A model generated the notes under the pieces. That model had not been told where the DNA came from and did not search any database. It saw nothing but the letters and a program-made list of their open reading frames with translations. The position numbers and the translations under genes were made by a program. Below, in pieces: positions 8,146 to 16,065 of a stretch of DNA of 64,000 nucleotides (the first letter of the stretch is position 1; each line of letters opens with the position of its first letter). The stretch comes from Celeribacter arenosi (GTDB taxonomy: Bacteria > Pseudomonadota > Alphaproteobacteria > Rhodobacterales > Rhodobacteraceae): the NCBI RefSeq assembly GCF_039539485.1, contig NZ_BAABDF010000007.1:744001-808000 (forward strand). Reading direction: 5' to 3'.

Positions 8146-9030
8146 ATGAGCAAACATCAGATCAGACAGATAATCGAAAGGGCGATGCCCGCGGATGGCA
8201 TGGTCGAAACGGGCATTAAGGGCGTGCAGCTGTTCCGTGCGACCCAATCGGTGCCCTGCGCACCCGCGGTCTATGAACCCTGCATCATCGCCATCGTCAG
8301 TGGCGGCAAGGAAACCGTGCTCGACGGGGAACGCTATGTCTATGACAGCAGCGAATACCTGTGCTGCCCGATGTCCATGCCGGTCGAGGCAGGCACCCCC
8401 ACGACGTCACCCGACAACCCGCTGTTCGGCGTCTACATCGCGCTCGATCCGCGCCTGATGAGCGAGTTGGCCTTTGAAATGGACGCCGCCGGTGGCCAAC
8501 TCCCCACAGCTAAGGGGTCCGCGCGCGGTATCCGATTGGCCGGTTGGGACGAGATGTTCCTCGACTCACTTTTGCGGCTGGTGCGATTGGTGGAAAACCC
8601 GACGGATAGCGCGGTGCTTGGCGATGCGCGGCTGCGCGAGCTGTATTATGCAATCCTGAAGGGCGAGGCGGGGCCCTTTGCCCGACAGGCCTTTGGCCCC
8701 GGCAACGCCATCGCGCGCTCTATTGCGCATGTGTCCTCCCGTCTGGACGCGTCGGTAAATATCGACGACATGGCTGCCCACGCAGGCATGAGCCGCGCCG
8801 TGTTCCACCGCAAATTCAAAGCGGCCACGACCATGTCCCCAATCCAGTTCGTCAAATCCATGCGCCTGAACAATGCCGCGATGAAGATCGCGGGTGGAAT
8901 GACCGTCTCCGAGGCCGCTCTCGACGTGGGATACATCAGTGCTTCCCAGTTTAGTCGCGAGTTCAAGCGGATGTACGGGCAACCCCCCAGACAATGGGGT
9001 ACGGCCCAACAACCCGCGGCGGTTCGATGA
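8146..9030 (+). CDS. AraC-family transcriptional regulator (AraC_N type)
   Basis: The 294-aa protein has an N-terminal AraC_N-like domain (about residues 20-175, including AIVSGGKETVLDGERYVYDS) and two C-terminal helix-turn-helix units (about 195-290: NIDDMAAHAGMSRAVFHRKF and SEAALDVGYISASQFSREFK). This layout is typical of regulators next to an oxidoreductase. It is divergent from the short-chain dehydrogenase at 7982, with a 163-bp shared promoter region, and very probably controls it. The inducer is unknown. Confidence 0.9.
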   Translation: MSKHQIRQIIERAMPADGMVETGIKGVQLFRATQSVPCAPAVYEPCIIAIVSGGKETVLDGERYVYDSSEYLCCPMSMPVEAGTPTTSPDNPLFGVYIALDPRLMSELAFEMDAAGGQLPTAKGSARGIRLAGWDEMFLDSLLRLVRLVENPTDSAVLGDARLRELYYAILKGEAGPFARQAFGPGNAIARSIAHVSSRLDASVNIDDMAAHAGMSRAVFHRKFKAATTMSPIQFVKSMRLNNAAMKIAGGMTVSEAALDVGYISASQFSREFKRMYGQPPRQWGTAQQPAAVR

Positions 9031-9107
9031 TCGAATGACCCCATCGCTCTCATCCCGGACCGTGGCCGACAGAGCGATGACCGGGTTTTGGTGCTACAAT
9101 GGAAAAA

Positions 9108-9132
9108 GGCAGGGCGTCATGGCCCTGCCTTT
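9108..9132. terminator. Bidirectional terminator between AraC gene and grxD
   Basis: An 8-bp perfect stem GGCAGGGC/GCCCTGCC (9108-9115 with 9122-9129) has AAAAA before it and TTTG after it. It can end the AraC transcript and the purL-grxD transcript coming from the other side. Confidence 0.85.
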
Positions 9133-9155
9133 GTCAATTTCGGTGATCTTTTGCC

Positions 9156-9515
9156 TTACGCGTTTGATGCGCGGATTTGTTCGGCCTTTTGGGTGTCGAA
9201 GGCGACGCCTTTATCTTCAAACAGCTTATCGAGTTCACCCGATAGGGTCATTTCGGTGATGATATCGCAGCCCCCGACGAATTCGCCCTTCACATAAAGC
9301 TGCGGGATCGTTGGCCAATCCGAGAACTCTTTGATCCCTTGGCGGATTTCATCATCGGCGAGCACGTTCACGTCGGTGTATTCGATGCCGATAAAGTTGA
9401 GAACGCCAGCCACGCGGGAAGAAAACCCACATTGCGGCATGAGCTTTGTGCCTTTCATAAAGAGCACTACATCGTTTTCATCAACGGTTTTCTGGATGTT
9501 TTCCTGAGCGGTCAT
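9156..9515 (-). CDS. grxD: Monothiol glutaredoxin (Grx4 type)
   Basis: Grx4-type monothiol glutaredoxins bind and pass on [2Fe-2S] clusters, usually together with a BolA protein. The 119-aa product has the diagnostic CGFS active site at residues 29-32, the KGTK lysine motif just before it, and the WPTIPQLYVKGEFVGGCDI glutathione-binding region. It is the last gene of the purL-ykgJ-bolA-grxD series, and the BolA partner is encoded two positions upstream, which agrees with the known Grx-BolA complex. Confidence 0.95.
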   Translation of the reverse strand: MTAQENIQKTVDENDVVLFMKGTKLMPQCGFSSRVAGVLNFIGIEYTDVNVLADDEIRQGIKEFSDWPTIPQLYVKGEFVGGCDIITEMTLSGELDKLFEDKGVAFDTQKAEQIRASNA

Positions 9516-9553
9516 TTGCGTTTCCTAGGGTCTTTCCCGTGACGTGGACCCGT

Positions 9554-9709
9554 CTAGGGATGTGAGATTTTCGTTTCGTCTTTTATGAAGCGTTCAAGGC
9601 GTCCGGCTGCTTGCTCGTTTTCCGCTTCGGTGCAGAGGCTATGTCGTTTCAGGCGACGTCTTGCGAGATATATAGCCACAATTACAGCAATTGCGAGAAG
9701 GCTATTCCT
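9554..9709 (-). other. Possible small membrane protein lacking a canonical start
   Basis: Between bolA and grxD a frame of 52 codons stays open. It encodes SLLAIAVIVAIYLARRRLKR and then an acidic-basic tail ending in FIKDETKISHP, which looks like a one-pass membrane protein with a cytoplasmic tail. There is no ATG. The only usual start is GTG at 9679, which cuts the membrane segment; an ATT at 9691 lies about 11 bases after AGGAA. It may be a real gene with a rare start, a decayed gene, or chance. Confidence 0.3.
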
Positions 9710-9724
9710 TCACTCGCGCCGGTA

Positions 9725-9955
9725 TCAATCAGGCGCCCGTGTTGTGAGGGCGAGGGCGTGTAACTCGCCACTGTCCAGTTTTTCGCGGATAGCGGCGTTC
9801 ACAGCGCGTTGTTGTTGAACACGATTGAGGCCTTTGAAGCTTTCATCGATCACTTCGGCGGCAAAATGGTGCCCGTCTTCGCTTTGCACAATCACCGTGG
9901 ATGTGGGTAGGGCGGTTTTGATCAGATGCTCGATCTCGGCGGCGGTAATGGCCAT
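9725..9955 (-). CDS. BolA/IbaG family protein
   Basis: This 76-aa BolA-fold protein (MAITAAEIEHLIKTALPTS start) carries the class II KH-like pattern with FKGLNRVQQQRAVNAAI and a conserved C-terminal histidine in ELHALAL, a cluster ligand in BolA-glutaredoxin complexes. It is the short BolA2/IbaG-like form. ATG 9955 is preceded by GAGGAG; longer in-frame starts up to 10042 overlap the upstream gene and add a basic unstructured stretch. It sits between the cysteine-cluster protein and grxD, fitting a role in iron-sulphur trafficking. Confidence 0.92.
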   Translation of the reverse strand: MAITAAEIEHLIKTALPTSTVIVQSEDGHHFAAEVIDESFKGLNRVQQQRAVNAAIREKLDSGELHALALTTRAPD

Positions 9956-10019
9956 CTTTGGCGCTCCTCGGGTAGCTTTCTTTTTAGATGTAGAACGCGT
10001 GGGCGTGACCCGCAAGGCG

Positions 10020-10517
10020 TCAGGCGCGCGGGAGCTGTGCAAGTGCTGTGAGAAAACTGTCGAATGACGATGCCAATGCGGGCGTGTCGGACCATCGCCG
10101 CGCGGTGGCGTGCAAAAGACGAGCGCGTTCTTCTTCCAAGGGGGCGGGAAGGTCGCGAACTCCGGCTTCCACGAGGTGGCGCATACGTTCGTGCAGTGGT
10201 TTCAGGGCCGCGAAATCGCGCAGCATTGCAGGCAATAGCGTGGGATCATCGCGCCAGCTTTCACCGTTAAAACGCATCTGCGTGACCCGTTGGCCCGCGC
10301 CCGCGCAGTCGTAAAGGATGCACCCGCGATTGCCGATCGCGTCCAGTTCGTCGTGAACCGCACAGCGATGGCCCTTCAAATTGGCGCAGGGCGTGCCGGC
10401 GGGTTTGTCGAATGAAAACAGGTCCCCCGCGTCGAGCGTGAGCGCGACGCAACAAAGTGCCGCGCATTGAGAACAATCGGCACTGAGCGCAGGTAGGTCA
10501 CCGGGGTTTTGTGCCAT
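10020..10517 (-). CDS. YkgJ-type cysteine-cluster protein
   Basis: The 165-aa protein has a cysteine-rich N-terminal half (C-x2-C-x3-CC around residues 15-23, then C44, C52, C66 and C71), the pattern of the YkgJ/zinc- or iron-chelating cysteine-cluster family (CxxCxxxCC). The C-terminal half is helical and has no known motif. Function is unproven. It starts 21 bases after purL and is followed by bolA and grxD, so it may be linked to iron-sulphur metabolism. Family known, role inferred only. Confidence 0.75.
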   Translation of the reverse strand: MAQNPGDLPALSADCSQCAALCCVALTLDAGDLFSFDKPAGTPCANLKGHRCAVHDELDAIGNRGCILYDCAGAGQRVTQMRFNGESWRDDPTLLPAMLRDFAALKPLHERMRHLVEAGVRDLPAPLEEERARLLHATARRWSDTPALASSFDSFLTALAQLPRA

Positions 10518-10538
10518 AAGCCTGCCTGGCTCCGAGCC

Positions 10539-12698
10539 TTAGCTGAACACGCCCGCGAAAGTCCCGCGATAGAGGTCGGATAGTTCGCAAAGCGGAGCCT
10601 CGGAGGCGCCGAATTTCACGCTATCGCCACCGAATTTGCCCACCGTCGAAATCGGCACACCCGCCTGAGCGGCCGCGATCATCAAGGCCTCGGCGGCGTC
10701 AAAAGTGCAGGCAATGAGGTAGCGCGCCTGATCTTCGCCGAAGAGATCGGGTGTTGCATCAGATTCAAGCGTCACGCCAACGCCCGCCGCATCCGCCATT
10801 TCGAAAGCCGCAAGCGCGAGCCCGCCGTCCGAGAGGTCGGTTGTTGCGGAAATCAGGGCGGCATTGGATCGGATGAATTCACCGTGGAGTTTTTCGGCGC
10901 GCAGATCCACATGGGGTGCGTCGCCATCTTCGCGGTTGAATACCTCGGCGAGCAGTGCGGATTGGCCCAGATGACCCTTTGTTTCGCCAACGAGGAGAGC
11001 AACATCCCCCGCCGCCGCCGTGCCCGAGATCAAACCATCTTCGGATGCGATCAGGCCTACGGCACCGATCGTCGGCGTGGGCAGAATGCCCTGGCCGTCG
11101 GTTTCGTTGTAAAGGGACACGTTGCCGGACACGATTGGCATGTCGAGCGCAATACATGCCTGACCGATGCCATCGAGCGCGCCGATGAATTGGCCCATGA
11201 TTTCCGGCTTTTCGGGGTTGCCGAAGTTGAGGTTGTCGGTTGTTGCCAGTGGCTTGGCCCCGACAGCGCTCAAGTTCCGGTAGGCTTCGGCAACGGCCTG
11301 CTTGCCGCCTTCGCGTGGGTTTGCTTTCACGTAGCGCGGCGTTACATCGGAGGTAAAGGCGAGCAGTTTTGGTGTCCCGTGCACGCGGATCACGCCAGCG
11401 CCAAGCCCGGGCGCGCGGACGGTATCCGCCATCACCTGTGTGTCATACTGTTCGTAAACCCATGCCTTGGACGCGTAGTTCGGCGAGGAAACAAGCGCCT
11501 TCAACCCGTCAATCGGGTCAATCTGGGGCACATCTTCCATCGCGCCCGCGGCGGGCGTATCGATGGACGGGCGGTCATATTCCGGCGCCGAAGAGGCAAG
11601 CGTCGAGAGCGGTAAATCCGCCATGCAGGTGCCGTTGTGCATGATGAGAAAGCGGTCCTCGGAAATGGTTTCGCCCACGATGGCGAAATCGAGGTCCCAT
11701 TTTTCGAACACAGCGCGCGCTTGCGCTTCTTTTTCAGGTTTCAGCACCATGAGCATGCGCTCTTGGGACTCCGAGAGCATCATCTCGTAGGCGGTCATGT
11801 TTTCTTCACGCTGGGGCACGTTTTCGAGGTCGAGGCGGATACCGAGCTTACCTTTATCGCCCATTTCAACCGCAGAGCAGGTGAGGCCAGCGGCCCCCAT
11901 ATCCTGAATGGAAATCACAGCACCGGTCGCCATGAGTTCCAGTGTGGCCTCCATCAGGCACTTTTCAGTGAACGGGTCACCAACCTGAACGGTTGGGCGC
12001 TTTTCTTCGATTGTGTCGTCGAACTCGGCCGATGCCATGGTCGCACCGCCCACGCCGTCACGCCCGGTTTTCGCACCGAGGTAGACGACGGGCATGCCGA
12101 CGCCGGACGCAGCCGAATAGAAAATCTTGTCCGCATCCGCGAGGCCTGCAGCAAAAGCATTTACGAGGCAGTTGCCATTGTAGGATTTGTGAAACCGGAC
12201 TTCGCCGCCCACTGTTGGAACGCCGAAACAGTTACCGTAGCCTCCCACACCTTCGACGACACCATGTACGAGTTGGCGCGTTTTGGGGTGATCCGGCATG
12301 CCAAAGGAAAGCGAATTCATCGCGGCGATCGGACGGGCGCCCATGGTGAAGACGTCGCGCAGAATGCCGCCCACGCCGGTCGCAGCCCCCTGATAGGGCT
12401 CGATGTAGGAGGGGTGGTTGTGGCTTTCCATTTTGAACACGACAGCTTGCCCGTCGCCGATGTCCACCACGCCCGCATTTTCGCCGGGTCCGCAAATCAC
12501 CTGTGGTCCCGTGGTCGGCAACTTACGCAGGTGCAATTTGGAAGATTTGTAGGAACAATGCTCGTTCCACATCGCCGAGAAAATGCCCAGTTCCGTGAAG
12601 GTCGGTTCACGGTTCAGAATGCGCAAAACCTGCGCGTATTCTTCGGGTTTGAGCCCATGGGCAGCAATCAGGTCCTCGGTGATGGCGGGGTCGGTCAT
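10539..12698 (-). CDS. purL: Phosphoribosylformylglycinamidine synthase subunit PurL
   Basis: PurL makes FGAM from FGAR, ATP and ammonia in de novo purine synthesis. The 719-aa length is that of the small-type PurL, which needs separate PurQ (glutaminase) and PurS subunits; neither is in this window. Motifs include NEHCSYKSS near the N-terminus, FKMESHNHPSYIEPYQGAATGVGG, and the SDGGLALA region in the C-terminal half. ATG 12698 (MTDPAITEDLIAAHGLKPEE) follows GAAGGGAAC. It heads the purL-ykgJ-bolA-grxD unit. Upstream on the same strand lies a terminator and a possible small RNA. Confidence 0.96.
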   Translation of the reverse strand: MTDPAITEDLIAAHGLKPEEYAQVLRILNREPTFTELGIFSAMWNEHCSYKSSKLHLRKLPTTGPQVICGPGENAGVVDIGDGQAVVFKMESHNHPSYIEPYQGAATGVGGILRDVFTMGARPIAAMNSLSFGMPDHPKTRQLVHGVVEGVGGYGNCFGVPTVGGEVRFHKSYNGNCLVNAFAAGLADADKIFYSAASGVGMPVVYLGAKTGRDGVGGATMASAEFDDTIEEKRPTVQVGDPFTEKCLMEATLELMATGAVISIQDMGAAGLTCSAVEMGDKGKLGIRLDLENVPQREENMTAYEMMLSESQERMLMVLKPEKEAQARAVFEKWDLDFAIVGETISEDRFLIMHNGTCMADLPLSTLASSAPEYDRPSIDTPAAGAMEDVPQIDPIDGLKALVSSPNYASKAWVYEQYDTQVMADTVRAPGLGAGVIRVHGTPKLLAFTSDVTPRYVKANPREGGKQAVAEAYRNLSAVGAKPLATTDNLNFGNPEKPEIMGQFIGALDGIGQACIALDMPIVSGNVSLYNETDGQGILPTPTIGAVGLIASEDGLISGTAAAGDVALLVGETKGHLGQSALLAEVFNREDGDAPHVDLRAEKLHGEFIRSNAALISATTDLSDGGLALAAFEMADAAGVGVTLESDATPDLFGEDQARYLIACTFDAAEALMIAAAQAGVPISTVGKFGGDSVKFGASEAPLCELSDLYRGTFAGVFS

Positions 12699-12864
12699 GG
12701 ATGTTCCCTTCGAGCGGCAGCAACGGTTGCGCGATCTCATATGGCAAGGCGGGCCAAGAGGGAAGAGGGAGGGTAGGTGCAGGCCACGATCCTGAGAGAC
12801 AAAGAGACGCCTTTGCAGAGCCCTGATTGATCGGGAAAAGCATAGGGGCGAGCGTGAAGTGGCC

Positions 12865-12891
12865 AAAAAAAAGGCCGGGCAGAGCCCGGCC
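12865..12891 (-). terminator. Strong intrinsic terminator on the minus strand
   Basis: GGCCGGGC/GCCCGGCC stem with an AGA/TCT loop and an eight-T run on the minus strand. No protein gene ends immediately upstream; the LysR gene ends at 13074, about 180 bases before it. Confidence 0.85.
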
Positions 12892-12946
12892 CAAGTCCAA
12901 CAGGGAGGTAAAGAACGCTAAGAGTTTCCTCAACCAGCGCCTTCAT
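12865..12946 (-). ncRNA. Candidate small RNA upstream of purL
   Basis: On the minus strand, an isolated unit of about 80 bases ends in a strong intrinsic terminator (stem 12873-12880 with 12884-12891, 8 bp perfect, 3-base loop, then eight T). Promoter-like boxes stand upstream (12952-12980). The body contains TTTACCTCCCTG, an anti-Shine-Dalgarno-like, C-rich single-stranded motif typical of alphaproteobacterial small RNAs such as the MmgR/suhB family; membership is not established. Alternatives: a transcription attenuator in a purL leader, or the terminator of the LysR gene at 13074. Confidence 0.5.
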
Positions 12947-12951
12947 TGCTG

Positions 12952-12980
12952 CATTTAGGGGCGGTTTACGAACGAAACAA
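12952..12980 (-). promoter_or_regulatory. Candidate promoter of the small RNA
   Basis: Minus strand: TTGTTT (12975-12980), a 17-bp spacer, TAAATG (12952-12957). Each box matches only about half of the sigma-70 consensus, so support is mainly the correct spacing and position. Confidence 0.3.
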
Positions 12981-13073
12981 GGGGTTTCCCCGCAGCGCGG
13001 CGCAATGCCGCTATGCGTCTAATGCATAACTGTATGCCGTCGTATGCCGTGTGCGTCAAAAATGCCTTTGCAA

Positions 13074-13985
13074 TCAATGACTCGCTTCTTCTTCGTCGCG
13101 CATTTGGCGACGATGCGCAGAAATCTCTTCCACGATGAAATCGCGGAATACCTGAATGCGCTTCGAATGACGCAGCTCCTCAGGGTAGGCGAGGAAGACT
13201 GGCACTTCGCCGCTTTCGATCTCTGGCAGAACGCGGACCAGCGACGATGAGCTTTCGGTCAGATAGTCGGGCAAGACGCCAATCCCGAGATGGTTCAACA
13301 CGGCCTGAAGCACGCCGAAGTAGTTGTTCACGTAGAGTTTCGAGCGGATATCATAATCGTTGAGCGTCTCGATCAGCTTTGCGCCCGCTGAAACCTGCGG
13401 CGCGTTCGGGTTCTGACAGATCAGGCGGTGCGTGCTCAGATCTTCCAGTCTCTGCGGTTCGCCAAATTTATTGAGATACTCGGGCGTCGCAAACAGGCGC
13501 ATGCGGATGTTCATGAGTCGCTTGCGGATCAGGTCGGCCTGCGATGGCTCCTTCATGCGGATTGCCACATCGGCTTCGCGCATCGGAAGGTCAAGCACCC
13601 GCTCTTCTAGCATCAGGTCAATCTTTAGCTCGGGGTATTTGTCGTATAGCTTTTCCAGTCGCGGGGCGAGCCAGAGCGTGCCGAAACCTGTCGCCGTTGT
13701 GACACGGAGTTCACCGTATACTTCTTCTTCGCTGTCGCGAATGCGGGCCGCCGCCGCGTCGAGCCGTTTGTTCATCGCGCGCGTCGCGTCAAACAGAAGT
13801 TCGCCCTGTTCGGTCAGGATCAAACCACGCGCATGCCGGTGGAACAGAGTGGTCCCGAGCGATTCCTCAAGCGCACGAATTTGGCGCGACACCGCAGATT
13901 GGGACAGGTGCAAAGTATCGCCCGCGTGCGTCAAAGAGCCCGCGTCCGCTACAGCATGAAAAATCCGGAGTTTGTCCCAGTCCAT
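13074..13985 (-). CDS. LysR-family transcriptional regulator
   Basis: The 303-aa product has a LysR helix-turn-helix (MDWDKLRIFHAVADAGSLTHAG, then LHLSQSAVSRQIRALEESLG) and a complete effector domain, with an acidic C-terminal tail (RRQMRDEEEASH). ATG 13985 is chosen because GGGAGGATGCG stands just before it; a start at 14006 is possible. It is divergent from the acyltransferase gene at 14215, with a 229-bp gap containing a 13-bp direct repeat. Target and ligand unknown. Confidence 0.9.
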   Translation of the reverse strand: MDWDKLRIFHAVADAGSLTHAGDTLHLSQSAVSRQIRALEESLGTTLFHRHARGLILTEQGELLFDATRAMNKRLDAAAARIRDSEEEVYGELRVTTATGFGTLWLAPRLEKLYDKYPELKIDLMLEERVLDLPMREADVAIRMKEPSQADLIRKRLMNIRMRLFATPEYLNKFGEPQRLEDLSTHRLICQNPNAPQVSAGAKLIETLNDYDIRSKLYVNNYFGVLQAVLNHLGIGVLPDYLTESSSSLVRVLPEIESGEVPVFLAYPEELRHSKRIQVFRDFIVEEISAHRRQMRDEEEASH

Positions 13986-14044
13986 CGCATCCTCCCGCAT
14001 CGTCAATCTTCGCTACACTATGATGCCAAAGGGCACATGGCGAA

Positions 14045-14128
14045 TTTCTTTTGTTTCGGGACATAGATTCCTTTTGGTCAGGAAGAAACGAAGAAAGCAT
14101 AATCTGGACGAGGTTTTTCTTTTGTTTC
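14045..14128. repeat. 13-bp direct repeat in a divergent promoter region
   Basis: TTTCTTTTGTTTC occurs at 14045-14057 and again at 14116-14128, 71 bp apart, in the gap between the LysR gene and the acyltransferase gene. It may be a pair of regulator sites or only T-rich promoter sequence. Confidence 0.4.
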
Positions 14129-14214
14129 AGGCTCCTGAGCCATTTAGATGAAAAATGAGGCTACACTGGAGCGTGATCCGGTTGCACATTATATAAGAGG
14201 CGAGAGGAGCCCGA

Positions 14215-15165
14215 ATGATCCAGTCGAGCGGCACCAGCGACCCCAAGTCCAGTCCGATTGCGTCGCCACGACAGGTGGCGCGTGACATTACCTATGCAAG
14301 TTCGGCTGAGACGCGCACCGGTCGCACGCTCATCCGGTTGATGGAGAATGTCACTGGTCGCCTCGGGCTCATCCGTAAAGCCGCCGGATATGATCAGGAA
14401 GTGGCCGAAGGGCGCGATTTCTGGCAGGTGATGGTCGAACGCTATCATCTACAGCTCGAAGTGGCGGGGGGCGATCTGGCCAATATTCCGCGTGAGGGGC
14501 CACTTATTGTCGTGGCCAACCATCCCTACGGCATTCTGGACGGGCTGATGCTGGGCAATATCCTGTCGATCACGCGCGGCGACTTCCGGATATTGGCGCA
14601 TAAGGTGTTCAAACGGGCCGAGGATCTGGACCGCGTCATTTTGCCTGTGTCGTTTGAAGAGACAAAAGAAGCTGTCGCGCTCAACCTCGCGACCCGCAAA
14701 GCTGCTCTTCAATACCTCGCCGAAGGGGGCTGCATCGGCATTTTTCCCGGTGGCACGGTGTCTACGGCGGCGCGTCCGATGGGGCGTGCGCTCGATCCGG
14801 GTTGGCGGGCGTTCACCGCCAAGATGGTTGCGAAATCCAACGCAACGGTGGTCCCGGTTTACTTTGACGGCGCGAACTCGCGGCTGTTCCAACTCGCCAG
14901 CCACCTCCATACCACGTTGCGGATGGGTCTGTTGATCCGTGAGTTCAAACGCCACATCGGCGCACCAGTGCGTGTCGTGGTGGGAGAACCGATCCCGCGC
15001 GAGAAATTGGATGCGCATAAGGGTGATCCCAAGAAGATGATGGATTTTTTGCGCCGCGAGACGTATGCACTGTCTCCGACGCCGATTGACGAGCTCGGTC
15101 TCGGGTTCGAGTTCGAGGAAAAACACGGGGGGAGCCCCCGAAAAGGTCGGAAGGACCGATACTGA
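14215..15165 (+). CDS. PlsC-like lysophospholipid acyltransferase family protein
   Basis: The 316-aa protein carries the acyltransferase catalytic motif N-H-x4-D as NHPYGILDG (about residue 98) and the FPGGTV motif that binds the glycerophosphate head in PlsC-type enzymes. It lacks an evident long membrane anchor, unlike true PlsC, and ends in a basic tail (HGGSPRKGRKDRY). It likely transfers an acyl chain to a lysolipid in the cytoplasmic membrane; the exact acceptor is not clear (an OlsA-like role is possible). It stops 1 base before murI starts, so the two are coupled. Confidence 0.85.
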   Translation: MIQSSGTSDPKSSPIASPRQVARDITYASSAETRTGRTLIRLMENVTGRLGLIRKAAGYDQEVAEGRDFWQVMVERYHLQLEVAGGDLANIPREGPLIVVANHPYGILDGLMLGNILSITRGDFRILAHKVFKRAEDLDRVILPVSFEETKEAVALNLATRKAALQYLAEGGCIGIFPGGTVSTAARPMGRALDPGWRAFTAKMVAKSNATVVPVYFDGANSRLFQLASHLHTTLRMGLLIREFKRHIGAPVRVVVGEPIPREKLDAHKGDPKKMMDFLRRETYALSPTPIDELGLGFEFEEKHGGSPRKGRKDRY

Positions 15166-15166
15166 A

Positions 15167-15979
15167 ATGGCCGTTGGCATTTTCGATAGCGGATTGGGCG
15201 GGTTGACCGTTTTTGACGCGGTGAGCAAACAGCTTCCCGACGTTCCTTTCGTCTACTTTGGCGACAACGCGCACGCACCCTACGGTGTGCGCGACGCCAA
15301 CGACGTCTACGAATTGACCACCGCCGCCGTCGAGCGGCTATGGGATGCGGGATGTGATCTCGTGATCCTGGCGTGCAACACAGCCTCCGCGGCAGCTCTG
15401 CGGCGGATGCAGGAAAGCTGGGTGCCGCGCGACAAACGGGTGCTGGGTGTCTTTGTGCCTCTGATCGAGTCGCTGACCGAACGGCATTGGGGCGACAACT
15501 CGCCGCCGCGTGAGGTGTCGGTCAAACATGTCGCTCTCTTCGCAACGCCGGCGACAGTTGCCTCGCGTGCCTTCCAGCGCGAGTTGGCGTTTCGCGCCAT
15601 TGGTGTGGATGTGGAGGCTCAGGCCTGCGGTGGTGTCGTTGATGCCATCGAAGACGGCGATATGATCCTCGCCGATGCTCTCGTGCGCTCCCACGTTGAT
15701 GCGCTCAAACGCAAAATGCCGATGCCTGACGCCGCGGTTCTGGGGTGCACCCATTACCCGATCATGGCGGATGTGTTTCAGGATGCCTTGGGACCCGATG
15801 TGAAAGTCTTCAGCCAGGCCGATCTGGTCGCGGCGAGCCTTGCCGATTATCTGGCCCGCCACCCCCAAATGGTCGGTTCTGGGCAGGACGCCATGTTCCT
15901 CACTACGGGCGATCCGGCAAAGGTCAGCCGTGGCGCGACACAGTTTCTGCGACGAAAAGTCGACTTCATCAAAGCGTGA
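15167..15979 (+). CDS. murI: Glutamate racemase
   Basis: MurI makes D-glutamate for peptidoglycan. The 270-aa product has the opening IFDSGLGGLTV, the first catalytic cysteine in ILACNTASAAAL and the second in LGCTHYPIM, with the expected aspartate near the N-terminus (D-S-G). ATG 15167 stands one base after the acyltransferase stop, with GGAAGGACC upstream inside the previous gene; the longer open frame from 15065 is read-through of the overlapping region. argC follows after 86 bp. Confidence 0.95.
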   Translation: MAVGIFDSGLGGLTVFDAVSKQLPDVPFVYFGDNAHAPYGVRDANDVYELTTAAVERLWDAGCDLVILACNTASAAALRRMQESWVPRDKRVLGVFVPLIESLTERHWGDNSPPREVSVKHVALFATPATVASRAFQRELAFRAIGVDVEAQACGGVVDAIEDGDMILADALVRSHVDALKRKMPMPDAAVLGCTHYPIMADVFQDALGPDVKVFSQADLVAASLADYLARHPQMVGSGQDAMFLTTGDPAKVSRGATQFLRRKVDFIKA

Positions 15980-16065
15980 GCGCGTTTTGCCGCAATTGCG
16001 GTGCGCGCGACTTCCCTTTAGTTTGGCGTCTGATTTGATCCGGACGCGGCAGGAAAGACCTTAGT

